Shown: positions 1 to 4,893 of the stretch, piece after piece
Layout: every line of letters begins with the position of its first letter
Numbering within the stretch: position 1 is the first letter of the stretch
Assembly (NCBI GenBank): GCA_021796135.1
Contig: JAJYOQ010000262.1
Coordinates: 1 to 5,987 of the forward strand
Length of the DNA: 5,987 nt
Direction: 5' to 3'
Origin: Bacteroidota bacterium
GTDB taxonomy: Bacteria > Bacteroidota > Ignavibacteria > Ignavibacteriales > Ignavibacteriaceae
Translations under genes and position numbers: made by a program
The notes under the pieces: model-generated
The model's database searches: none
What the model was told of the DNA's origin: nothing
What the model saw: only the letters and a program-made list of their open reading frames with translations

Positions 1-1
1 A

Positions 2-469
2 GCGCTTAAAAAATTATATTATTTTTCGTATCTATTATCAAATCAACAATTACCTCCAATTGATGAATTTTTAAGCGCTTTTAAGAAATCCGAATTACCG
101 AAATTAAAATACTTCTATGAATGGAAAACTTCTCCCCCGTATAAAAATACTTGGATTGCAGCTATTTTTTCTGCTTTAATCCCGGGATTAGGAAAGGTTT
201 ATGTCGATGAATATGCCGACGGTATAACGGCATTCTTAGCTACGGCTTCACTTAGTTATCTGTCATATTCTGATTTTAAAGCCGGACATGTTTTCAGAGG
301 CTGGCTTTTTGGCGGATTAGCTGCGGGATTCTATGCTGGTGATATTTATGGGTCTATTGCATCTACTCAAATTTATAATGTCAAAATTCAATATGATTTT
401 GAGAGCAGCCTAAAAGTTTTTATTGGCAGGAAAAGATATTTTACACCTGAAATTGATTTCTGCAAATAA
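2..469 (+). CDS. C-terminal part of a membrane protein with an IPGLGxVY domain (5' end outside window)
   Basis: An open frame enters from the left edge and ends at TAA 467-469, giving 155 residues with no start. It overlaps no other plausible gene and stops 6 bp before the next start. The first 50 or so residues are polar and look soluble, with aromatic and lysine-rich stretches. Then comes SALIPGLGKVYVDEYADG (nt 170-223), followed by hydrophobic segments (about nt 224-274 and 299-334), the motif FYAGDIYG and a polar tail ending in FCK. The same domain plan, with matching IPG-x-G, Y-x3-Y, F-x-G, FY-x-G-x-I and N-x-KI positions, recurs at the C-terminus of the next gene, so the two are probably paralogues. 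The motif recalls small membrane domains of the TM2/DUF5683 kind, but I cannot assign a family. The gene is probably an envelope protein co-transcribed with its neighbour. Function unknown. Confidence 0.8.
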   Translation, partial: ALKKLYYFSYLLSNQQLPPIDEFLSAFKKSELPKLKYFYEWKTSPPYKNTWIAAIFSALIPGLGKVYVDEYADGITAFLATASLSYLSYSDFKAGHVFRGWLFGGLAAGFYAGDIYGSIASTQIYNVKIQYDFESSLKVFIGRKRYFTPEIDFCK

Positions 470-475
470 ATACCC

Positions 476-1306
476 ATGTTGAAAAAAATAATATATTTAA
501 TTATTTTATTATCGCCTGCAATTCTTCCACAAGATGCAATTACAAGTCAATTTCATTATGCACAAAATTTATACAACAATGGAAAATATTTTGATGCAGT
601 CACAGAATGTAAGAGGTTGATATTTTTTGATACTAATAATCAGCTAGTTTATAAAGCATATATGTTAATGGGTGAATCTTACAAAATGGGAGATAAATTT
701 TCTGAGTCCATAATATGTTTTACAAATGCAATTTTAAATACAAATATTGAAAATGAAATCTTTAATGCTAAAATTGAAATTGTTAAAGCAAATATTTTAA
801 GAAGAACTACGGATCGTGCTTTGCAGCTATTAGACGAACTTCAAAAAGATAATAAAAATTCGGTTTATATTTCGACAATAAATTATTGGCGAGGTTGGTC
901 ATATATATTTTCAGGAGATTGGGGAAAAGCATCCAAAGCTTTTTCTACTATAGATTCTTGCAAAGTTCTTCAGGAATTGTGTTCTAATGTTAATAAAGAA
1001 TTATATTCGGAAGAATTTTCAAATCTAATATCACATTTTATTCCCGGTGCAGGGCAAATATACACCGGAAATTATTTAAGCGGCTTCTTATCCTTAGGCT
1101 GGAACATTCTTTGGGGTTATGTCACTATAAATTCCTTTGCAGCTGAAAGAATCTTTGATGGGTTAGTGCAGCTTAATCTACTATGGTTGCGATTTTATAA
1201 TGGTAATATTCAAAATGCACGAAAATTTGCTGCAGAAAAAAATCGCAAAATTGAGAATAATGCATTAAATTACCTCCAATTTCAATTTTCTGGATTAAAA
1301 CCTTAA
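476..1306 (+). CDS. TPR-like envelope protein with C-terminal IPGAGQIY membrane domain
   Basis: 276 residues. Residues 1-18 are a signal-peptide-like hydrophobic start (MLKKIIYLIILLSPAIL). Residues about 25-165 are helical with tetratricopeptide-like spacing: HYAQNLYNNGKYFDAVTECKR, then AYMLMGESYKMGDKFSESI, and later YWRGWSYIFSGDWGKASKAF. These are typical protein-protein interaction repeats. Residues 184-206 hold SHFIPGAGQIYTGNYLSGF, followed by hydrophobic stretches (about 203-217 and 228-239), FYNGNI at 240-245 and a basic tail. The C-terminal 85 or so residues match the preceding gene nearly without gaps, which suggests tandem duplication with divergence. The start lies 6 bp after the upstream stop and has no clear Shine-Dalgarno site, so translation may be coupled. 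It is probably anchored in the inner membrane with the TPR part in the periplasm, which is inference. No known function; it could be an assembly or scaffold factor. Confidence 0.85.
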   Translation: MLKKIIYLIILLSPAILPQDAITSQFHYAQNLYNNGKYFDAVTECKRLIFFDTNNQLVYKAYMLMGESYKMGDKFSESIICFTNAILNTNIENEIFNAKIEIVKANILRRTTDRALQLLDELQKDNKNSVYISTINYWRGWSYIFSGDWGKASKAFSTIDSCKVLQELCSNVNKELYSEEFSNLISHFIPGAGQIYTGNYLSGFLSLGWNILWGYVTINSFAAERIFDGLVQLNLLWLRFYNGNIQNARKFAAEKNRKIENNALNYLQFQFSGLKP

Positions 1307-1346
1307 TAAAAAGATTATTATAATAAAGTGGACATTGAATTAATTT

Positions 1347-1402
1347 CAGATTAAATTAAATCTGCAAATAAAATTAACTATCATTTATTGCAATTTTATT
1401 GC
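1347..1402 (+). other. Two short AT-rich inverted repeats between the TPR gene and lemA
   Basis: CAGATT (1347-1352) and AATCTG (1359-1364) form a perfect 6-bp dyad around a 6-nt loop. GCAAT (1390-1394) and ATTGC (1398-1402) form a 5-bp dyad around TTT. Neither is followed by a T-run and both stems are weak, so they are poor terminators. They may be chance pairings in AT-rich DNA, or weak 3'-end structures of the upstream transcript. Confidence 0.2.
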
Positions 1403-1416
1403 TTCCAAATTAAATA
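1389..1416 (+). promoter_or_regulatory. Candidate sigma-70-like promoter for lemA
   Basis: TTGCAA (1389-1394) and TAAATA (1411-1416) are separated by 16 bp, with 4/6 and 3/6 matches to the -35 and -10 consensus. The 132-bp gap before lemA makes a promoter here reasonable. Matches of this quality are common in AT-rich DNA, and this one overlaps a small inverted repeat. Confidence 0.22.
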
Positions 1417-1428
1417 ATCAACCATACT

Positions 1429-1434
1429 AGGAGG
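1429..1434 (+). promoter_or_regulatory. Strong Shine-Dalgarno site of lemA
   Basis: AGGAGG lies 4 nt before the ATG at 1439. It fixes the lemA start and shows that this organism uses canonical SD pairing for some genes, while both ROK genes and the TPR gene show none. Confidence 0.8.
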
Positions 1435-1438
1435 TTAA

Positions 1439-2044
1439 ATGAAGAAAGGGCTGATTGTAAGTCTGTCGATTGTCGGGGCAATATTTTTATTTATTGTAAT
1501 TATTGTACTATGGGCAATAAGCTCATACAACAATTTGGTAACTCTAAATGAAAGTGTTAACCAAAGTTGGAGTCAGGTAGAAAATCAATATCAGCGCCGA
1601 GCTGATCTAATTCCAAATTTAGTTAATACAGTTAAGGGTTATGCAAATTTCGAAAGGGGAGTCCTAACCGATGTTACGAATGCCCGGGCAAGCGTTGGAC
1701 AATTAAAAGTAACTAAAGATGTGCTTGACGATCCTCAAGCTTTCCAAAAATTTCAAGCCGTTCAAGGACAGCTTTCCGGAGCTCTCTCCAGACTGCTGGT
1801 GACAGTAGAGAATTATCCCGATTTAAAAGCGAATGAAAATTTTTTAGAGCTTCAGGCACAATTGGAAGGTACTGAAAACAGAATAGCCGTAGAACGGCGT
1901 AAATTTAATGAAACAGTTCAGGGATATAATACGTCGATTAAAAGATTCCCAACTTTTATTTTAGCGACAATGTTTAATTTTAAAGATAAACAGTATTTTA
2001 AAGCAACAGCTGGATCAGAAACACCTCCAAAAGTAGAGTTTTAA
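1439..2044 (+). CDS. lemA: LemA family membrane protein
   Basis: 201 residues, the usual LemA length. After two lysines there is one transmembrane helix (about 7-27), then a helical domain. The hallmark stretch at residues 31-68 includes NNLVTLNESVNQSW, then QVENQYQRRADLIPNLVNTV and KGY. A second conserved block at about 137-161 includes LQAQLEGTENRIAVERRKFN. Residues 163-181 (YNTSIKRFPTFILATMFNF) are the typical LemA C-terminal block, and the protein ends in a short polar tail. LemA proteins are N-in, C-out membrane proteins with a four-helix bundle; their molecular role is not settled. In many bacteria lemA sits beside genes for TPM-domain proteins, as here, where the next gene begins 5 bp after this stop. 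The two are probably one transcription unit acting at the cell envelope. Family assignment is secure; function is not. Confidence 0.96.
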   Translation: MKKGLIVSLSIVGAIFLFIVIIVLWAISSYNNLVTLNESVNQSWSQVENQYQRRADLIPNLVNTVKGYANFERGVLTDVTNARASVGQLKVTKDVLDDPQAFQKFQAVQGQLSGALSRLLVTVENYPDLKANENFLELQAQLEGTENRIAVERRKFNETVQGYNTSIKRFPTFILATMFNFKDKQYFKATAGSETPPKVEF

Positions 2045-2049
2045 AATTC

Positions 2050-2760
2050 ATGAAAATTATTTTCCTTTTCCTGGTTTTTATCTCTGTTAACTTCTCGCAG
2101 TCAAAGTTACCGACATTACAAAGTTATGCTAATGACTTTACTAACACGTTAACACCGGAGCAGTTGAGCTATGTTAATTCGGAGCTGCAGACCTTTGATG
2201 ACTCAACAAGCAATCAAATTGTGTTTCTAATGATTCCGACAATAGGGGACAACTCAATAGAAGAATTTGCAAATGAGACTGCAAGCCAGAATAAAATAGG
2301 TACAAAAAAAAATGACAACGGAATACTACTTTTAGTAGTTAAAGATGATCATAAAGCAAGAATTGAAGTGGGATATGGTTTGGAAGGGGCACTGCCTGAT
2401 GCATTGTGCAGTTCTATAATTCGAAATGTAATGATCCCCAATTTTAGGCAAAATGATTATTTTACTGGTATAAAAGATGGAATTGATGCTATTATCTTAG
2501 CAACAAAAGGGGAATATAAGGCAGAACCAACGAATAAATCTCATAATAATGTTCATGCGATATTTTCTATAATAATGATAATATTTTTCATTATTACATT
2601 CTTTATTCGCGGCGGCAGGGGCGGTGGATTATTCTTTTTGGGTGGACTTGGTGGTTTTGGAGGAGGCGGCTTTGGCAGCGGAGGTGGATTTGGAGATGGC
2701 GGCGGTTTTAGTGGGGGTGGAGGATCTTTTGGCGGCGGCGGAGCAAGCGGAAGCTGGTAA
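2050..2760 (+). CDS. TPM domain protein (YgcG-like), secreted and membrane-anchored, glycine-rich C-terminus
   Basis: 236 residues. Residues 1-18 form a signal peptide (MKIIFLFLVFISVNFSQS), with cleavage likely near the FSQS. Residues about 20-153 are a TPM domain (TLP18.3/Psb32/MOLO-1 fold): YANDFTNTLTPEQLSYVNSEL, then a strand with NQIVFLMIPTIGDNSIEEFA, NDNGILLLVVKDD at 88-100 and RIEVGYGLEGALPD at 104-117, all family landmarks. One transmembrane helix follows (about 169-186), then a glycine-rich tail ending GASGSW, the ending usual for this family. The domain would lie in the periplasm and the tail in the cytoplasm. Some TPM proteins have acid phosphatase activity or help photosystem repair, but no role is settled for the lemA-linked type. 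The start is 5 bp after the lemA stop with no SD site, so coupled translation is likely. Confidence 0.94.
   Translation: MKIIFLFLVFISVNFSQSKLPTLQSYANDFTNTLTPEQLSYVNSELQTFDDSTSNQIVFLMIPTIGDNSIEEFANETASQNKIGTKKNDNGILLLVVKDDHKARIEVGYGLEGALPDALCSSIIRNVMIPNFRQNDYFTGIKDGIDAIILATKGEYKAEPTNKSHNNVHAIFSIIMIIFFIITFFIRGGRGGGLFFLGGLGGFGGGGFGSGGGFGDGGGFSGGGGSFGGGGASGSW
2611..2757 (+). repeat. Low-complexity glycine-codon tract encoding the TPM protein tail
   Basis: Residues 188-236 contain 30 glycines out of 49, broken mostly by F, S, L, D and A in FGGGGFGSGGGFGDGGGF-like units. The DNA is correspondingly rich in GGN codons and far more G-rich than its AT-rich surroundings. All four third bases occur (GGC, GGA, GGT, GGG), so it is not a clean short tandem repeat. 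An overlapping +2-frame reading frame at 2624-2806 is a by-product of this composition. Confidence 0.85.
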
Positions 2761-2808
2761 TTTAAATATTATTTTTCCCGTTGATGTTTTATCCGGCTTT
2801 TCTTAAAC

Positions 2809-2837
2809 TTGTAATGTAATTAATAATTATTTAGAAA
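2809..2837 (+). promoter_or_regulatory. Candidate promoter for the ferredoxin gene
   Basis: TTGTAA (2809-2814) and TAGAAA (2832-2837) are 17 bp apart, each with 4/6 matches to the sigma-70 consensus. Transcription from it would begin around 2844, at the foot of the leader hairpin described next. The 139-bp gap after the TPM gene supports an independent transcript, but the motif match alone is weak. Confidence 0.28.
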
Positions 2838-2844
2838 TAAAAGA

Positions 2845-2886
2845 TTCAATTTTTTAACTTTCTGTAATTAGGAAGTTTTAATTGAA
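2845..2886 (+). promoter_or_regulatory. Two-tier hairpin in the ferredoxin mRNA leader
   Basis: TTCAATT (2845-2851) pairs perfectly with AATTGAA (2880-2886). Inside it AACTTTC (2856-2862) pairs with GGAAGTT (2871-2877) through 7 pairs including one G-U, closing an 8-nt loop. A small internal loop (4 and 2 T residues) separates the two stems. The structure ends just before the SD site GAGGTG (2888-2893), which sits 6 nt before the ATG at 2900. There is no T-run after it, so a terminator is unlikely; a 5' mRNA stabiliser or a translation-control element is possible. AT-rich stems of this size can arise by chance. Confidence 0.35.
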
Positions 2887-2899
2887 AGAGGTGTAAAGT

Positions 2900-3232
2900 A
2901 TGGCTATTAAGATAACAGAAGAATGTATCAATTGTGGTGCATGTGAACCTGAATGCCCAAATAACGCAATATACGAAGGCGGGGTCAACTGGGAATTAGC
3001 AGGCAAAAACTATAGCGGCGATGATGTTGCTCCTTCCGGAGCATCGGGATTTTTTTCAAGTGATTTCTTTTATATTGTACCTGATAAATGCACTGAGTGC
3101 AAAGGGTTCCATGACGAACCTCAATGTGCTGCTGTTTGTCCTGTTGATTGTTGTGTCCCGGATCCAAATCATGTTGAAGATGAGGCTACTCTTTTATCAA
3201 GAAAAGAATATCTTGATGGAATCGGAAGATAA
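2900..3232 (+). CDS. 2[4Fe-4S] ferredoxin, Chlorobium/Bacteroidota type
   Basis: 110 residues. The first motif is C9-x2-C12-x2-C15-x3-C19-P; the second is C64-x2-C67-x8-C76-x3-C80-P. By the usual pattern C9, C12, C15 and C80 hold one cluster and C64, C67, C76 and C19 the other. The 8-residue spacing (ECKGFHDEPQC) and the following VDC are hallmarks of Chlorobium and Allochromatium-type ferredoxins, which have very low potentials and serve as electron donors to 2-oxoacid oxidoreductases and related enzymes. Two further cysteines follow (C84, C85). Forty-four residues separate C19 and C64, well above the spacing of compact ferredoxins; as I recall, Bacteroidota ferredoxins carry a similar insert with the FYYIVPDKC-like lead-in seen here. 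A 25-residue polar C-terminal extension follows. SD site GAGGTG lies 6 nt before the start. It is a soluble cytoplasmic electron carrier, apparently monocistronic, with a terminator 42 bp downstream. Confidence 0.95.
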   Translation: MAIKITEECINCGACEPECPNNAIYEGGVNWELAGKNYSGDDVAPSGASGFFSSDFFYIVPDKCTECKGFHDEPQCAAVCPVDCCVPDPNHVEDEATLLSRKEYLDGIGR

Positions 3233-3273
3233 AATTATATCTTCATTATATTTAAAATTCTAAGCTGAATATT

Positions 3274-3299
3274 TGGGTGTCTTTGGCACCCATTTTTTT
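3274..3299 (+). terminator. Rho-independent terminator after the ferredoxin gene
   Basis: TGGGTG (3274-3279) pairs with CACCCA (3287-3292) around a 7-nt loop, and seven T residues (3293-3299) follow at once. This is a textbook intrinsic terminator 42 bp past the ferredoxin stop, and the only strong one in the window. Confidence 0.9.
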
Positions 3300-3338
3300 A
3301 GTTAATATGTTCAATTTGAAACAAAAGCTCTTATCTTC

Positions 3339-3366
3339 TTTATACTTTATTCGAATTTGCTATAAT
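3339..3366 (+). promoter_or_regulatory. Candidate extended -10 promoter upstream of the ROK repressor
   Basis: TGCTATAAT (3358-3366) is a perfect -10 hexamer with the extended TG-n element. A poor -35 (TTTATA, 3339-3344; 4/6) lies 16 bp before it. Transcription would begin near 3373 and give a leader of about 195 nt before the ATG at 3568. The start point would fall inside the first copy of the 13-bp repeat TAGGTTTAATTAG. Confidence 0.4.
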
Positions 3367-3378
3367 AGGTTTAATTAG
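3366..3378 (+). repeat. First copy of direct repeat TAGGTTTAATTAG
   Basis: This 13-mer is identical to 3500-3512, 134 bp downstream. The second copy forms the left shoulder of the ROK operator candidate; this copy lacks the GTT-n-GTT/AAC-n-AAC core that follows there. It may be a partial or auxiliary operator half-site overlapping the start point of the upstream promoter. In AT-rich DNA a chance 13-mer match is not impossible. Confidence 0.45.
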
Positions 3379-3476
3379 ACTTCTCTAAATTTCTTACCAA
3401 ACAGTGGAATAATTCTTCCCTTTTCTTCAAAATTAAATAGAATTAACAAATCTAAAAATATTTTTTAAAATTTAAC

Positions 3477-3505
3477 TTGACATTCCAAAAAAAAATTATT
3501 AGGTT
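3477..3505 (+). promoter_or_regulatory. Candidate proximal promoter of the ROK repressor gene
   Basis: A perfect -35 hexamer TTGACA (3477-3482) is followed after 17 bp by TAGGTT (3500-3505), a weak 3/6 -10. The operator candidate starts within this -10, which is where a repressor would block polymerase. An alternative within the same region is TTGAAC (3518-3523) with TATTAA (3542-3547). Which one is used cannot be decided from sequence. Confidence 0.35.
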
Positions 3506-3531
3506 TAATTAGTTTGTTTGAACAACCAACT
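3503..3531 (+). promoter_or_regulatory. Putative ROK-repressor operator O1 (repressor's own promoter)
   Basis: The core 3511-3531 is a dyad, AGTT-n-GTT-n5-AAC-n-AACT, with 7 symmetric pairs out of 10 centred at 3521. The left flank adds GTTTAATT, so 3503-3514 reads GTTTAATTAGTT. A second copy lies upstream of the kinase gene (4823-4853). O1 is 36 bp before the repressor ATG and overlaps the candidate -10. Dyads of this size suit the paired winged helices of ROK repressors. Binding by the neighbouring protein is inference. Confidence 0.6.
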
Positions 3532-3567
3532 TAATATTTATTATTAATAATTTTACTGTTTTAAATA

Positions 3568-4776
3568 ATGAGTCCAAGAAATTCTAATTTGATTACCGGA
3601 AATGCAAAAATTCTTCGCGGAATAAACCGTGGAATGATTTTGAACATTATAAGAGAAAAACAGCCAATTTCTAGGATTAATATTGCTCGTCTAACTGGAT
3701 TAAATAAAAGTACTGTATCCAGTATTATTTCAGAATTATTAAAAGAAGATTTAATTTTTGAACAAGTAAATGAGGATCAAAATGTTGGCCGAAATCCTTT
3801 GAATCTCTTCCTCAAATTAGATAAATATTACATTGGTGCTATAAATATTGATTCATCAATTACAAGATTTGCAATTGCTGATATTGATGGAAGTGTAAAA
3901 GGGACATCTTCACTTGAAACGGAAAGCAAAGATCCGGTTAAATATGTAAATAAATGCGTAGATGAATTATTAAAGCTGAGTAAAAAATTAGGTATTGAAA
4001 AGCTAGAAGCCTTAGGTGTCAGTGTTGCCGGTATTGTCGATTCTGAAAAATTAATTGTAAATTTTGCACCAAATCTAGGCTGGGAAAATCTAAATTTGGG
4101 AGAATTGTTCAAAGAAAGACTACCTGAAGTTAATAATATTTCGATCGGTAATGATGCAAAATCTTCTGCACTAGCAGAACTAGCATTTGGCAATCACCAA
4201 ATTGATTTATCTAATTTTGTTTTTCTATCTATAGGACAAGGAATTGGTTCAGGAATCGTTGTTGAAAATAAATTGATGAACGGAGAATTCCAAGCTTCTG
4301 GAGAATTTGGCCACATGGTAATTTTCGAAGGCGGGGAATTATGTACATGCGGAAACAATGGCTGCTGGGAAGCTTATGCTTCAGATAGAGCAATTGTGCA
4401 TAGATATATAGAAAAAAAGGGAGTAAGAATAGATCATTCAGTTGATTTTATAGCGCAGGATATAATTGACCTTGCAAAAAAAAATGATGATGTAGCTATT
4501 CAAATAATTAAGCAAACCGGTTATTATCTTGGACTTGGTATAGCAAATATTATTAAAGCAATAGACCCACATGCTATTATTATTGGCGGTAAAATAACTC
4601 AAGTTTGGGATTTAATTTACCCTGAGATAATGATTATCGTTATGCAGCGCGCTTACTTCGGCAAAAATAAGAACATCAAAATTTTGCCTACTTCATTAAC
4701 TACACTTCCGCGATTGATGGGCGCCGCTACGCTGGCGATAGAAGAAATTTTTGACGGATATAAAATTACAGTTTAA
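3568..4776 (+). CDS. ROK family transcriptional repressor (NagC/XylR-like)
   Basis: 402 residues, normal for a ROK repressor. Residues about 10-65 are a winged helix-turn-helix: NAKILRGINRGMILNIIRE leads into PISRINIARLTGLNKSTVSS, with IISELLKEDLIFE after it. The ROK fold fills about 88-400: VAGIVDSEKLIVNFAPNLGW at 153-172, GNDAKSSALAE at 194-204, a glycine-rich SIGQGIGSG at 221-229, and a zinc site formed by GEFGH (His249) with C259-x-C261-G-x2-G-C266-x-E268. The ATP phosphate loop, D-x-G-x-T in kinases, reads DSSIT (95-99), so kinase activity is doubtful; the catalytic-type Asp196 is retained. Such proteins bind a sugar or sugar phosphate and leave their operator. The ATG at 3568 is chosen because the helix-turn-helix needs it; there is no SD site. 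A ROK kinase gene follows 117 bp downstream. The effector is unknown; a glucose- or amino-sugar-type ligand is possible. Confidence 0.93.
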   Translation: MSPRNSNLITGNAKILRGINRGMILNIIREKQPISRINIARLTGLNKSTVSSIISELLKEDLIFEQVNEDQNVGRNPLNLFLKLDKYYIGAINIDSSITRFAIADIDGSVKGTSSLETESKDPVKYVNKCVDELLKLSKKLGIEKLEALGVSVAGIVDSEKLIVNFAPNLGWENLNLGELFKERLPEVNNISIGNDAKSSALAELAFGNHQIDLSNFVFLSIGQGIGSGIVVENKLMNGEFQASGEFGHMVIFEGGELCTCGNNGCWEAYASDRAIVHRYIEKKGVRIDHSVDFIAQDIIDLAKKNDDVAIQIIKQTGYYLGLGIANIIKAIDPHAIIIGGKITQVWDLIYPEIMIIVMQRAYFGKNKNIKILPTSLTTLPRLMGAATLAIEEIFDGYKITV

Positions 4777-4822
4777 CAATATGAAGGTAACTTTTTTCTT
4801 TAAGTCAATTTTTACATTTTTA

Positions 4823-4853
4823 TTGGTTTGTTTAGGCAACCAACTAATTAAAC
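4823..4853 (+). promoter_or_regulatory. Putative ROK-repressor operator O2 (upstream of the kinase)
   Basis: The 23 bp at 4823-4845 match 3509-3531 in 19 positions, with all four differences A/G transitions. The dyad GTT-n-GTT-n5-AAC-n-AAC spans 4826-4844, centred at 4835. Its right flank gives AACTAATTAAAC (4842-4853), the exact reverse complement of the 12-bp left flank and half-site of O1. O2 lies 48 bp before the kinase start, in a 117-bp gap without a recognisable terminator. No good -35/-10 pair is visible beside it, so it may act on an unrecognised promoter or on read-through transcription. Confidence 0.6.
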
Positions 4854-4893
4854 TTGAAATTAATTTTTATGAATTTGAATTGAATACATTTTA

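Noticed and set aside
1..80. AGCGCTT repeated at 1-7 and 74-80
   Set aside because: A short palindromic heptamer inside a coding frame; the adjoining sequence does not match and no repeat structure follows.
2624..2806. A 60-codon + strand frame overlapping the end of the TPM gene
   Set aside because: It runs through the glycine-codon tract in another frame and gives an Ala/Val/Glu-rich product typical of a frame shadow, with no SD site.
3021..3263. An 80-codon + strand frame and an opposing 60-codon frame (2985-3167) inside the ferredoxin gene
   Set aside because: Both lie over a fully convincing ferredoxin in another frame, lack SD sites and encode nothing recognisable.
3301..3567. A riboswitch or small RNA in the long gap before the repressor
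   Set aside because: No conserved riboswitch core or stable GC-containing stem is visible; promoter-like elements and the operator dyad account for what stands out.
3828..4193. A 121-codon minus-strand frame inside the repressor gene, and a similar 102-codon one at 5139-5447 in the kinase gene
   Set aside because: Both are antisense to conserved ROK domains and occur at corresponding places in the paralogues, as expected for shadows of similar coding sequence.
4777..4822. A possible terminator between repressor and kinase (GAAGGTAACTTTTTTC region)
   Set aside because: Only 3 bp can pair before the T-run, too little for an intrinsic terminator.
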